This document shows positions 8,700 through 17,265 of a stretch of DNA of 64,000 nucleotides, one piece after another. The DNA is from Paenibacillus sp. L3-i20 (GTDB lineage: Bacteria; Bacillota; Bacilli; Paenibacillales; Paenibacillaceae): assembly GCF_022180385.2 (NCBI RefSeq), contig NZ_BQME02000001.1, positions 62,001 through 126,000 of the forward strand. The letters are read 5' to 3'. Position 1 is the stretch's first letter. Each line of letters starts with the position of its first letter. The position numbers and the translations under genes were made by a program. The notes under the pieces are model-generated. The model searched no databases and had not been told where the DNA came from. It was given only the letters and a program-made list of their open reading frames with translations.

Positions 8700-8700
8700 A
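8611..8700. repeat. Three tandem 30-bp repeats
   Basis: Units at 8611-8640, 8641-8670 and 8671-8700 align over 30 bases with a core TTTTGTATGTTAGAG and a variable GCAACTGCA-like end. They differ by several substitutions each, so the array is old or degenerate. Unit length is a multiple of three and keeps the reading frame of the VOC remnant open. Confidence 0.8.
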
Positions 8701-8705
8701 CTTCC

Positions 8706-8730
8706 CTTTGTTTCATTAGATGAAACAAAG
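8706..8730. repeat. Perfect inverted repeat, 11-bp arms
   Basis: CTTTGTTTCAT (8706-8716) and ATGAAACAAAG (8720-8730) surround a TAG loop, five bases from the end of the repeat array. There is no T-run, so it looks more like an operator or a repeat boundary than a terminator. Confidence 0.7.
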
Positions 8731-9163
8731 TTTCATATTTAAGAATATATTACTCCTTTTTCAAATGTAATACAATACCAAATTGTCGTTCGTAAACGTA
8801 CATATGGATCAAAACAAAATAACCCGTGAAATAAGTAGCTCTTGTCAGAGTACTCATCTCGCGGGTTGCGTTTCATTATAGAATCTTAGTTTTCAGTATT
8901 GATTATAATCGACATCCCTCTAACGAATCCAGATGGCGTTATTGATTTGAGACAAACTAGCGTATTTCGAGCTGCTCGCGAACATAAGAGTCTTTTTAAG
9001 CGGAACGTTTTGCAAATGAACTTCCACTCGGACCAATAGAGTATCCATGTTCACGAAGCCCATGTTGAATCGATATGTTCAGATAACGGAAGCTATGTCC
9101 TTTAAAATAAGTCCACAATAAATCAAGTACTGATCATCATATTGATTTTTAAGCATTCTTCAA
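8731..9163. other. Intergenic region with a terminator and no recognised gene
   Basis: About 430 bases. A terminator lies at 8821-8867. Between 8996 and about 9135 the - strand is open for some 45 codons (ending ...GPSGSSFAKRSA) without start codon or ribosome-binding site; I do not recognise it and treat it as chance or a gene remnant. Nothing else is seen. Confidence 0.6.
8821..8867 (-). terminator. Rho-independent terminator downstream of the nucleotidase gene
   Basis: Long imperfect stem starting AACCCG (8821-8826) and closing CGGGTT (8862-8867). It continues inward over about 20 bases with G-U pairs and one bulge. On the - strand it is followed by ATTTTGTTTTG. It lies about 300 bases past the nucleotidase stop. 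Confidence 0.7.
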
Positions 9164-11410
9164 TTATTTCAGCATCTCTACATATTCGCCATACACATAA
9201 GCAACGTTTCCATTATAAGTTACTTTCACCCAGCCGTGTTCAGTTCCTAACACTTCAAAAACAGTGCCTTTCGGAACGGCAGTGTAAATCTTCGCTTTTG
9301 CAGAACCTTCAGCACGAACATTCAAAAAGTATGCTGTTACTTTAGCTTCCTTCTTAACGACCGGTTTTACCGTTGGTTTTGTTTCTGGTTTTGTTTCTGG
9401 TTTAGGTTGTGGCTTAGGCTCTGGCTTCACTTCTGGCTTAGGCTCTGGTTTTGGCTCTTTAGCTGCTTTAATTGCAGCATTAAGCTTTTGATAAAACTCA
9501 CCTTTAGTTTTGATGCCGGCAAATAATTCCTGTTTCACATTTGCTTTTTGTGACAATGCAGTGATTTCTTCCTTCGTTACCTCATCCAAAATGTTAATGG
9601 AAGCTATATTCGTAAATTTGCCATCTTCCGTTTTAGGAACTTCCAATACGCCAGAATTAATTAGCTCGACTACATCTTTACGTGCAGGCGAAGTCGTATT
9701 GACACCTGTAATTTTCCAGTTGTTTTGAATAACAGGCTCGTATACACCCTTTTTCACATCTTTCAAATAAGCAATCGCACGATTACGAATTGTTCCATCC
9801 ATTTCGCCAAATGCGCTAGCATCCTTTGAAGACCAAACTTGCTCGAATTTCCGTCCTTCAAGCGCTCCACCTTTTGCTTTTAGTGCATCCATTCGATAAG
9901 CATTCATACCCAATTTGATTACGTCATCAGATTTGATAGATGTACCATCCATTTTACGCAAGTTTGTAATTCGGCTGCCATTAGGCTTCGTTAGGTCTAT
10001 TTCATATTTGACGCCGCCAAAAAAGTCATTAGTACTATATTTGGAAGCACGACGTGTTTTATCAAAACTAACGGTTACGTCGCCAGGTCTTGTTGAGTTA
10101 AAGTACCCAACCGCCCATTCCATATAATCTTTTAAATCTTTACCTGTTACTTCGTAAACAGTCACTTCACCAAGTGCGAATTGATAGTTGTAAGCAATAT
10201 CCTTTTTCTTAATTGGACCTACATCCAATCTCGCCTTATCATTATCAATCTGGTGAGCCACTACATCTGCTTTACTATAATAGAGCATAACCTCGTGGAA
10301 AAAATCTGATAACGGAGTTTCCTGAATTTGCACCGCAGGAATGCCGTCAATCTCATTTTTAGGTACTAGGTTCGTTTCTTTAAGCTGAGCAACTACGATA
10401 TTGGCATCAGCTCTAGCAAAATCATGATACGGTTGCAACGTAGTTTCCAAAGCCGCATCTGATGTAGCAAACGTTCCATCTTCAGCTTTAACAGGCATTG
10501 CCGCTGCTTTTTTGTCCTTCAGAACAAATTTATCGCCTTGTTTCGTAAATGTGAGGTCAATACGAGAAACGTGCGTTCCGTATTTATCCGGCTCTACGAT
10601 TAAAACCCCGTTTACCGTTTCCCCTTTAATCAGTTTGTGCATATGACCAGCGAATATAGCAGCTAGCTCTGGGTTAGCTTTAGCTATATCAGCTACACCT
10701 GTGCCTGGAATACCATTTTCATTTTCCAGCCCCATATGCATTAGACCTACCATTACGTCTACTTTGCCTTCTAATTCTTTGATCGCTTTTTTCGTTTCTT
10801 CAACTGGATTTTTGAATACGAGACCATCCAAATGGTCAGTGCCCTTTTCAAATTCAGTTGTCATTGGTGTATCCATTCCGATAATACCAACCTTTATTCC
10901 AGCTTTTTCGATAATCGTATAAGCCGGCAAGAAGCGATCTCCATTGTCTTTATAAATGTTGCCCGCAAGCATCTGGCCTTTATATTGGGAAGTCACCTTT
11001 TTGAATACATCAAGTCCAAAATTGAATTCATGATTACCCATAACCCATGCATCATAATTCATTTCATTCATTGCAACCATCATTGGAGACTTCGGCTGAT
11101 CATTAAATAACTCAGCGGAATTCCCTTGAATCATATCTCCTGCATCCAATAAAATCGTATTCGGATTTTCTTTGCGTACATTTTTAACAATCGTAAACAA
11201 TTGCGTTAAGCTTCCGCTTGGATTGGCACCATCCAGTGCATAATCCCATGGCATAAATCGTCCATGAATATCCGACGTACCTAAAATGGAAATCTGGGTG
11301 TCCTCGTTAACGGATTCTGCCGCTTTCACAGATGCAGGGACATAGGTGACAACGCTTCCAAAAAACATTAAAGCTGCAATGACCAAACTTACTGTTTTCT
11401 TAACTTTCAT
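9164..11410 (-). CDS. Secreted bifunctional metallophosphatase/5'-nucleotidase (2',3'-cyclic-nucleotide phosphodiesterase type) with C-terminal SH3 domain
   Basis: 748 residues. Signal peptide about 1-30. The metallophosphatase domain has TSDIHG (45-50), GNHEFNFG and GHMHK. A 5'-nucleotidase C-terminal domain follows to about 560, then a poorly conserved helical stretch, a KPEPKPE-type linker (about 645-690) and a bacterial SH3 domain with LNVRAEGSAKAKIY. It should hydrolyse extracellular nucleotides, including cyclic ones, and be held in the wall by the SH3 domain. Wall binding is inferred. The start at 11410 has GGAGA seven bases upstream; the frame is open to 11485 without one. It stands alone, with a distant terminator. 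Confidence 0.87.
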   Translation of the reverse strand: MKVKKTVSLVIAALMFFGSVVTYVPASVKAAESVNEDTQISILGTSDIHGRFMPWDYALDGANPSGSLTQLFTIVKNVRKENPNTILLDAGDMIQGNSAELFNDQPKSPMMVAMNEMNYDAWVMGNHEFNFGLDVFKKVTSQYKGQMLAGNIYKDNGDRFLPAYTIIEKAGIKVGIIGMDTPMTTEFEKGTDHLDGLVFKNPVEETKKAIKELEGKVDVMVGLMHMGLENENGIPGTGVADIAKANPELAAIFAGHMHKLIKGETVNGVLIVEPDKYGTHVSRIDLTFTKQGDKFVLKDKKAAAMPVKAEDGTFATSDAALETTLQPYHDFARADANIVVAQLKETNLVPKNEIDGIPAVQIQETPLSDFFHEVMLYYSKADVVAHQIDNDKARLDVGPIKKKDIAYNYQFALGEVTVYEVTGKDLKDYMEWAVGYFNSTRPGDVTVSFDKTRRASKYSTNDFFGGVKYEIDLTKPNGSRITNLRKMDGTSIKSDDVIKLGMNAYRMDALKAKGGALEGRKFEQVWSSKDASAFGEMDGTIRNRAIAYLKDVKKGVYEPVIQNNWKITGVNTTSPARKDVVELINSGVLEVPKTEDGKFTNIASINILDEVTKEEITALSQKANVKQELFAGIKTKGEFYQKLNAAIKAAKEPKPEPKPEVKPEPKPQPKPETKPETKPTVKPVVKKEAKVTAYFLNVRAEGSAKAKIYTAVPKGTVFEVLGTEHGWVKVTYNGNVAYVYGEYVEMLK

Positions 11411-11845
11411 GATGACTCTCCTTCGGCGTGTTGGATTACCGTACAAAAAAGCAATTAAGTTTGTCCCGAATAGGTTATCTACCATATTTCCCCTATCACT
11501 GATAACGACTTACTCATTCTATAGTAAAACAACTGTCTTGCACATAGTTATAGTAATAATTATTTTTCATGCTAACAATTATAAAATACTGAATTCATGA
11601 CACCTCTCTCTGTAAGCCTTATCGGATTATTTCTTGTTTTTGCGAACAAGTTTTACACTACTCATTTATGTAATCCCGAACAGAGGCCACACTATAAAGT
11701 TATGATTTAGAAGGATTATTACTAAAGCTGCAGAAGATATTGAGTAATCGGGATGGGATCAGTCATCAGAGCTAGGATTAGTCCATGCCTATAAAGCATT
11801 ATGAATTAAGGTTTGTTCTAAATAAAGTAAGAAGGGTGTGTTCGT
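11411..11845. other. Intergenic region upstream of the nucleotidase gene
   Basis: About 435 AT-rich bases between divergent genes. It must hold the nucleotidase promoter, but I found no -35/-10 pair at good spacing; a TATAGA near 11530 on the - strand lacks a partner. No other gene, repeat or RNA structure was recognised. Confidence 0.5.
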
Positions 11846-12019
11846 TTGAATTCTAATTTTGTTATTAAATTTGTTATAACATTTCTAGTTTTAATCAATG
11901 TAGTACATCTGGTACTTTTCAATGAGCCTAACTTTTCTTATCTGATATTACTAGGCATAGCTATAATTTTGGGCATAGTTCGAGTATTTTTTATGCAAAA
12001 AAAGAAAGCCAATAAATAA
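11846..12019 (+). CDS. Small two-helix membrane protein, 57 residues
   Basis: TTG start with AAGGGTG seven bases upstream and a TAA stop. The product has two hydrophobic segments (about 5-22 and 29-48) joined by a short loop with FNEPNFSY, and a very basic C-terminus (QKKKANK), so both ends would be cytoplasmic. I recognise no family. The ribosome-binding site and the clean helix-loop-helix-basic-tail pattern argue for a real gene; the TTG start and AT-rich setting argue for caution. Confidence 0.55.
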   Translation: MNSNFVIKFVITFLVLINVVHLVLFNEPNFSYLILLGIAIILGIVRVFFMQKKKANK

Positions 12020-12401
12020 TTTTATTAACTCAAGAAAAGTAAATACATTGTAATTATCTTGCTTATGAAGTTCTCGAGATCAACTGGATTACGAGATACA
12101 ATTCATAAATTTACGGGGCACCATTTAGCAATCTCAATCTAGACGAAGTAAAAGATAGTATATATTTAGAACCACTTGTGTCACCAAATAACAAAATATC
12201 TATTGTCATAAATTTTTTCATACTCGTGAAACTGCTCTTAGCCTCTGATTCTTGCTTATGAACTTTCACTTAAAGAGTAATACCTTTCAATTTACAATAT
12301 ATCTCTATATTTAGAGAATACTTCACTAAAACATACTATTTTTAAAACTTGACTAAGTTCAAATATTTTCTTAATAAATCTATCTAACTATTTTCGAACG
12401 T
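12020..12401. other. AT-rich intergenic region without recognised gene
   Basis: About 380 bases. On the + strand 12109-12261 is open for 50 codons (containing NLNLDEVKDSIYLEPL) but has no start and a stop directly before it; it may be a gene remnant. 6S RNA is often encoded near tcdA/rarA in Firmicutes, but I could not fold a convincing 6S-like structure by eye here. Confidence 0.45.
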
Positions 12402-12446
12402 AAAAAAAAGACGCTGCCAGCACATTATCTGCGGCAACGTCTTTTC
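12402..12446. terminator. Terminator downstream of tcdA
   Basis: AAAAGACG (12406-12413) pairs with CGTCTTTT (12438-12445), with an inner TGCC/GGCA stem. The A-run on the left gives a strong U-run on the - strand, ending the hisS-aspS-tcdA transcript. Confidence 0.85.
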
Positions 12447-12455
12447 ACTGTTATT

Positions 12456-13217
12456 CTACCCTTGCGCCTTCGATTCACCAATGACTAGCAGATCCTTCAC
12501 CACTACACTTACCATGATGAGTCCTGCGACTGGTGGAACGAATGCATTACTTGCAGGAGGTTGCTGTGCTTTACGTATCTCAGGTGCATTGTCAGGTACG
12601 ATACGCTGGGTAACGTCCTCACGAGGTTTCATTGGTTCCTCGTCGGAGAATACAACCTTAACGCCCTTCTTAATACCATCCTTGCGCAGCTTAGTTCTTA
12701 CGACGCGAGCGATCGGGTCCGTATGCGTCTTGGAAATATCCGCAACTTTGAATCTCGACGGGTCCATCTTGTTCGCTGCACCCATGCTCGAAATAACAGG
12801 AATGCCCCGCTCCAAACATTGTTTGATGAGATGAATTTTATAGATGATCGTATCCGAAGCATCTACAACATAATCAAGCTCATATTCAAACAGTTGCTCA
12901 TAGGTTTCTTCCGTATAGAACATACGCAATGAAATGACATCACATTCAGGATTGATCAACTTAATACGATCACGCATCAGGTCAGCTTTCGGCTGACCTA
13001 CCGTAGTCGTAAGCGCCATAATTTGACGGTTAATATTCGTAATATCGACAACATCTTTGTCGATTAATATAATGCGGCCGACGCCTGTTCTTGCCAGCGC
13101 CTCCGCTGCGATAGAGCCAACGCCGCCGATGCCGAGCACGGCAACCGTGCTCCTTTTCATCAGCTCAAGTCCCTCAGGGCCTATCGCCAGCTCAGTTCGT
13201 GAAAATTGGTGTAGCAT
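12456..13217 (-). CDS. tcdA: tRNA threonylcarbamoyladenosine dehydratase (TcdA/CsdL)
   Basis: 253 residues. An E1-like (ThiF/MoeB) fold with the ATP/Rossmann signature LGIGGVGSIAAEALARTG (about 30-47), then DKDVVDITNINRQ, and DASDTIIYK. Length and lack of a catalytic transfer Cys region match TcdA, which cyclises t6A37 to ct6A in ANN-decoding tRNAs using ATP. It lies 30 bases after aspS, as yrvM does in B. subtilis, and closes the operon. GGAGA is ten bases before the ATG. Confidence 0.9.
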   Translation of the reverse strand: MLHQFSRTELAIGPEGLELMKRSTVAVLGIGGVGSIAAEALARTGVGRIILIDKDVVDITNINRQIMALTTTVGQPKADLMRDRIKLINPECDVISLRMFYTEETYEQLFEYELDYVVDASDTIIYKIHLIKQCLERGIPVISSMGAANKMDPSRFKVADISKTHTDPIARVVRTKLRKDGIKKGVKVVFSDEEPMKPREDVTQRIVPDNAPEIRKAQQPPASNAFVPPVAGLIMVSVVVKDLLVIGESKAQG

Positions 13218-13247
13218 AGGGCTGCCGTCTCCTTTTTACCTGGAACG

Positions 13248-15068
13248 TTATTTATCAGTGCCTTCAGCTGGAGCAGCAACTGCCGCTGCAGCTACTGGCT
13301 TAGGCTTAAGAACTGTACGAATATGAAGCTGCTCAAGCTGAGAAAGTTCAACTTCAGATGGCGCATCACATAGTAGATCCGTAGCACTCGCTGTTTTAGG
13401 GAATGCAATCGTTTCTCTTAGATTCGTGCGACCAGTCAGCAACATTACCAAGCGGTCAAATCCGAATGCAATACCGCCATGTGGAGGTGTTCCGTATTCA
13501 AATGCATCAAGCAAGAAGCCGAATCTTTCTTGCGCTTCTTCTTTCGAGAAACCAAGTGCTTGGAACATTTGCTCTTGAACTTCACGTTTGTAAATACGCA
13601 TTGAACCGCCGCCAACTTCATATCCGTTCAACACAAGGTCATAAGCTTGTGCACGGATTTTGCCTGGATCAGTATCGAAGTAATGAAGATCTTCTTCGTT
13701 TGGACGTGTGAACGGATGATGTTCTGCAACGTAACGCTTCGCATCTTCATCCCAACCAAGTAGCGGGAAGTCAACAACCCAAGCAAATTTGAATTTGGAA
13801 TTGTCGATTAGTTTAAGGTCACGACCAAGCTTCAGGCGCAAGTTGCCAAGAACATCTGCAACTACTTTTGCTTTGTCAGCCGAGAAAGTAAGCAAGTCGC
13901 CATCTTCAACTTGTAGACGCTCTGTAAGAGCAGCAATTTCTTCCGGCTTAAGGAACTTCACGATTGGACCGCGCCATTCGCCGTCCTTCACTTGAATCCA
14001 AGCAAGACCTTTACCACCGTAGCGAGCTGCAAACGGCTGTAGATCATCTAGTTCCTTACGGCTCCAGCTAGCGCAGCCTTTAGCGTTTAGTGCTTTAACA
14101 ACACCACCGCCAGCTGCAACGCTTGCGAATACTTTCACGTCGCTGCTTGCAACGATATCTGTAATATCTTCAATTTCAAGACCGAAACGAAGATCTGGTT
14201 TATCTGAACCATATTTGTTCATTGCATCTGCATAAGTGATGCGTTGGAATGGAAGCTCTATTTCAACATTAATCGTCTCACGAAGCAATTTAGCAGACAA
14301 CTCTTCCATCATACCAAGCAACTGATCTTGGGAAAGGAAAGATGTTTCAATGTCGACTTGCGTGAACTCAGGTTGACGGTCTGCGCGTAGATCCTCATCG
14401 CGGAAACAACGTGCGATTTGATAATAACGCTCAAGTCCACCTACCATTAGCAACTGCTTGAAAATTTGCGGCGATTGCGGCAAAGCGAAAAACTCGCCTT
14501 CATGCACACGGCTTGGTACCAAATAATCACGAGCGCCTTCTGGAGTACTCTTTGTCAAAATTGGTGTTTCTACTTCGATAAAGTTTTCGCCATCCAAGTA
14601 GTCACGGAATATTTTAGCTGCTTTTGAACGAAGCAACAACGTTTTTTGCATCTCAGGACGACGCAGGTCAAGGTAACGATATTTCAAGCGAAGGGATTCA
14701 TCTACCTCTACTCCATCTTCGATTGGGAACGGAGGTGTTTTGGCTGCATTCAACACTTCGATTTCTGTTACGCGAATTTCGATCTCACCAGTAGCAAGGT
14801 TTGCATTAAATGTTTCCGGGTTACGTTCAACTACTTCACCTTTAACTGCAAGGACAAACTCGTTACGAGCGCGATCTGCAACAGCTAGAGCATCGCCTGA
14901 AAAATCAGGGTTGAATACAACTTGAACAATTCCTGTACGGTCACGCAAGTCAATAAACAATACGCCACCCAAATCGCGGCGACGTTGTACCCATCCGTTC
15001 AAAGTTACTGTTTGTCCTACTTCTGCTTTTGTTAATGTTCCGCAGTTATGCGTTTTTAGCATCGTCAT
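13248..15068 (-). CDS. aspS: Aspartate--tRNA ligase
   Basis: 606 residues. An N-terminal OB anticodon-binding domain (about 1-110, [20 protein letters not shown]), class II catalytic core with the [16 protein letters not shown] motif 2, a bacterial GAD insert (about 300-420), and motif 3 [13 protein letters not shown] near 540. A short Ala/Pro-rich tail after the core looks disordered. The ATG at 15068 has GGAGA seven bases upstream. It sits between hisS and tcdA and is read from the T-box promoter upstream of hisS. Confidence 0.97.
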   Translation of the reverse strand: MTMLKTHNCGTLTKAEVGQTVTLNGWVQRRRDLGGVLFIDLRDRTGIVQVVFNPDFSGDALAVADRARNEFVLAVKGEVVERNPETFNANLATGEIEIRVTEIEVLNAAKTPPFPIEDGVEVDESLRLKYRYLDLRRPEMQKTLLLRSKAAKIFRDYLDGENFIEVETPILTKSTPEGARDYLVPSRVHEGEFFALPQSPQIFKQLLMVGGLERYYQIARCFRDEDLRADRQPEFTQVDIETSFLSQDQLLGMMEELSAKLLRETINVEIELPFQRITYADAMNKYGSDKPDLRFGLEIEDITDIVASSDVKVFASVAAGGGVVKALNAKGCASWSRKELDDLQPFAARYGGKGLAWIQVKDGEWRGPIVKFLKPEEIAALTERLQVEDGDLLTFSADKAKVVADVLGNLRLKLGRDLKLIDNSKFKFAWVVDFPLLGWDEDAKRYVAEHHPFTRPNEEDLHYFDTDPGKIRAQAYDLVLNGYEVGGGSMRIYKREVQEQMFQALGFSKEEAQERFGFLLDAFEYGTPPHGGIAFGFDRLVMLLTGRTNLRETIAFPKTASATDLLCDAPSEVELSQLEQLHIRTVLKPKPVAAAAVAAPAEGTDK

Positions 15069-15118
15069 GTATTATTCTCCTCGTCTCATTTTAATTGTAT
15101 AGACTAAATGACTATTGA

Positions 15119-16366
15119 TTAACCTTTAATCTCTTGAGCTATTGCTGTAAAAGCAACCATGCGTTGTTCACCTTTGGACATATCTTTAAGCGCTATTTCT
15201 CCACGAGCAATCTCGTCATCGCCCAAAATCGCTGTAAAACGTGCACCTAGACGATCAGCGGATTTAAGTTGTGCCTTCATCTTACGACCTTGATAATCAC
15301 GTTCCGCTCGAATGCCTTGACGTCTTAGCTGATGCACCAGCTTAGTAGCTTCTCTGTCTGCTGCTTCACCTAATGCAACGATGTAAACATCAATTTCATT
15401 CAAATTAGGAAGCTCCGTTTGTTGGTGCTCCAGCAGCAATACTGCTCGCTCTAAGCCAAGCCCTAAACCGACGCCCGGCTGTTCTGGACCGCCAATGTCG
15501 GAAACTAAGCCATTGTATCTACCGCCGCCGCCAATCGTATCAATAGCGCCAATGCCTTCGGCTTTGTACTCAAATGCTGTGTGTGTATAGTAGTCCAATC
15601 CACGAACTAGACGGTGATTGATCGTGAACGGAATTTCCATATCAGTCAAGCTTTGCTTCACTTTCTCGAAGTGAATGCTGCACTCTTCATCCAAACTATC
15701 CAGAATGGACGGCGCATCAGTGAAGTGTTGCTGATCCACTTTGCAATCCAGCACACGAAGCGGGTTACGGTCAATACGAGATTGACAATCTTTGCAAAGA
15801 ATCTCTCGCTTCGGCTCCAAAAATGCCAATAGCTTCTCCCTGAATGCCGCTCTCACAGCAGGCGTTCCAACCGAGTTGATTTCTACTCCTACTCCCTTAA
15901 GACCAATCTCAGTAAAAAACGTGTAGCCAAGAGCAATCACTTCTGCATCCAAAGCTGGCTCAACAGAACCAATCGCTTCTATGCCGAACTGGTGGAATTG
16001 ACGATAACGTCCTGCTTGAGCACGTTCATAACGAAACATAGGTCCGACATAAAACAACTTACTTACTTCAGGATCGCCAAACAACTTGTTCTCCACATAG
16101 GAGCGTACAACACCCGCTGTTCCTTCAGGACGAAGCGTTAGACTGCGATCGCCGCGATCGATGAACGTATACATCTCTTTTTCGACAATATCCGTTGTTT
16201 CACCAACACCTCTGCGAAACAGGTCTGTCGACTCAAAGATTGGCGTACGAATTTCACGGAAGTTGAACCGTCTGCAAATGTCACGAGCTTTATCCTCGAT
16301 GAATTGCCATTTCTCAACTGAACCTGGCAAAATATCCTGTGTTCCAGGTGATTTTTGAAATTTCAT
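15119..16366 (-). CDS. hisS: Histidine--tRNA ligase
   Basis: 415 residues. Starts with the class II HisRS pattern PGTQDILPG. It has TLRPEGTAG, the motif 2 stretch FRYERAQAGRYRQFHQFG, HisA motif RGLDYYTHTAFE, GGGGRYNGL, and a C-terminal anticodon-binding domain (about 320-410). GGAGG lies seven bases before the ATG. It is the first gene of hisS-aspS-tcdA behind a T-box leader. Confidence 0.97.
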   Translation of the reverse strand: MKFQKSPGTQDILPGSVEKWQFIEDKARDICRRFNFREIRTPIFESTDLFRRGVGETTDIVEKEMYTFIDRGDRSLTLRPEGTAGVVRSYVENKLFGDPEVSKLFYVGPMFRYERAQAGRYRQFHQFGIEAIGSVEPALDAEVIALGYTFFTEIGLKGVGVEINSVGTPAVRAAFREKLLAFLEPKREILCKDCQSRIDRNPLRVLDCKVDQQHFTDAPSILDSLDEECSIHFEKVKQSLTDMEIPFTINHRLVRGLDYYTHTAFEYKAEGIGAIDTIGGGGRYNGLVSDIGGPEQPGVGLGLGLERAVLLLEHQQTELPNLNEIDVYIVALGEAADREATKLVHQLRRQGIRAERDYQGRKMKAQLKSADRLGARFTAILGDDEIARGEIALKDMSKGEQRMVAFTAIAQEIKG

Positions 16367-16423
16367 AACAATACCTCCTCACTTATTCCTTCACAAATGA
16401 TTCCTATACCTATTTTTGAAAAC

Positions 16424-16730
16424 AAAAAACTCCCGCTCCTAACGGCATCGCCGTAGGGACGAGAGTATATCTCCCGTGGTACCACCCACATTCCGAGTGG
16501 TTCAATCAAACTAGAACACTCGCTTCAAAACGGGTAACGTCCGTTATACGCAGTACAGCTAGTGAGGAGGTTCGTCGCATAAAGCGTCGTTCTGCCGTTC
16601 GCCGTCTGTTCTCAGGGAGGTCTTTCATTCTACCGGTATAAGGATGCTTGCAGCCAATTGGCATCCCTCTCTGTGTATCACGTGTAAAATTACTTCTTCC
16701 CGTCAATGAATCTCTATTTAATTATTCTGA
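16424..16730 (-). ncRNA. T-box riboswitch, probable Asp specifier, leader of hisS-aspS-tcdA
   Basis: The - strand leader holds the T-box core GGGTGGTACCACG (about 16473-16488). It is followed by a strong terminator stem (16430-16465, with CTCCCGCTCCTA against TAGGGACGAGAG) and a U-run at 16424-16429. Stem I is visible near 16610-16700, with an AGUA-type internal loop, an AGAG bulge and a distal GGATGC/GCATCC helix. In the specifier loop the codon-like triplet is GAC (16622-16620), which is Asp. The T-box bulge reads UGGU, which can face the G discriminator of tRNA-Asp by wobble but not the C of tRNA-His. So charging of tRNA-Asp, not tRNA-His, seems to be sensed. Confidence 0.88.
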
Positions 16731-16736
16731 TTGTTA

Positions 16737-16765
16737 ATTTTACTCGGCGATTGGAGGAAAGTCAA
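16737..16765 (-). promoter_or_regulatory. Sigma-A promoter of the hisS T-box operon
   Basis: TTGACT (16760-16765) and TAAAAT (16737-16742) on the - strand with a 17-base spacer. The implied start, near 16730, is just upstream of T-box stem I. Confidence 0.85.
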
Positions 16766-16814
16766 GAATTGAAATGTCGAAAGGTGCGGATTCCACTAAT
16801 AACCTCCTAAAGAC

Positions 16815-16843
16815 AGAAAAAAACCTGCAAACTCGTTGCAGGT
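16815..16843 (-). terminator. Terminator upstream of the hisS promoter
   Basis: ACCTGCAA (16823-16830) and TTGCAGGT (16836-16843) form a perfect 8-bp stem with a 5-base loop. On the - strand a run of seven U follows. It separates the rel-dtd transcript from hisS. A second perfect stem, GTCAGGGCT/AGCCCTGAC (16977-16997), lies just after the small gene's stop without a U-run. The rest of 16844-17006 shows nothing recognisable. Confidence 0.75.
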
Positions 16844-17006
16844 CCAAAATAAATTATATTTTTAAAAAGGGGGTCGAGTTTTATTATAGGCTAGCCATGT
16901 TAATAGAACGTTATAGAATGATTACAAAAAGATTACAAATTAGAAAGCGTTTTAATAATTTGTTCGATAAAGTAGGGTCAGGGCTTATAGCCCTGACAAT
17001 AATGAT

Positions 17007-17174
17007 CTACTCTCCAAAACCTGCACGACGAGAAGGCTCACGCTTTCCTTCCCATTCCTCAGCCGCTTCCATGTTTGTATCGATCTCAGCAATTATTCGA
17101 GCTTCTCTGCGATCGGGATTAAGCAAAATGTTTGAAGAACGTTCAAGCCCTTGCTCTTTCCTAGATTGATGCAT
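17007..17174 (-). CDS. Small charged protein of unknown function, 55 residues
   Basis: The ATG at 17174 has GGAGG about ten bases upstream. The frame also opens at 17204 without such a site. The product is hydrophilic and rich in Glu and Arg (RREARIIAEID, EEWEGKREPSRR), with no signal or membrane segment. It lies about 90 bases downstream of dtd and is followed by two hairpins, so it looks like the last gene of the rel-dtd transcript. I do not recognise a family. Confidence 0.55.
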   Translation of the reverse strand: MHQSRKEQGLERSSNILLNPDRREARIIAEIDTNMEAAEEWEGKREPSRRAGFGE

Positions 17175-17265
17175 CGCTGGCATTCCTCCAACAAGAGTTT
17201 CCACATGAAAGACACTAAGTCATTTCCCATGTGGCTTATTCTTATTGTTTCCAGCAACGATAATC

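Noticed and set aside
8996-9135. Open stretch of about 45 codons on the - strand ending SFAKRSA
   Set aside because: No start codon, no SD, a stop just upstream, and no family I recognise; kept only as a note in the intergenic entry.
12109-12261. Fifty-codon open stretch on the + strand (NLNLDEVKDSIYLEPL)
   Set aside because: It begins right after a stop without start codon or SD; probably chance or a relic.
12020-12401. Possible 6S RNA near tcdA
   Set aside because: Position is suggestive, but no long hairpin with a central bubble could be drawn by eye; a covariance search would decide.
16506-16706. 66-codon - strand open frame inside the hisS leader
   Set aside because: It lies wholly within the T-box structure and has no SD.
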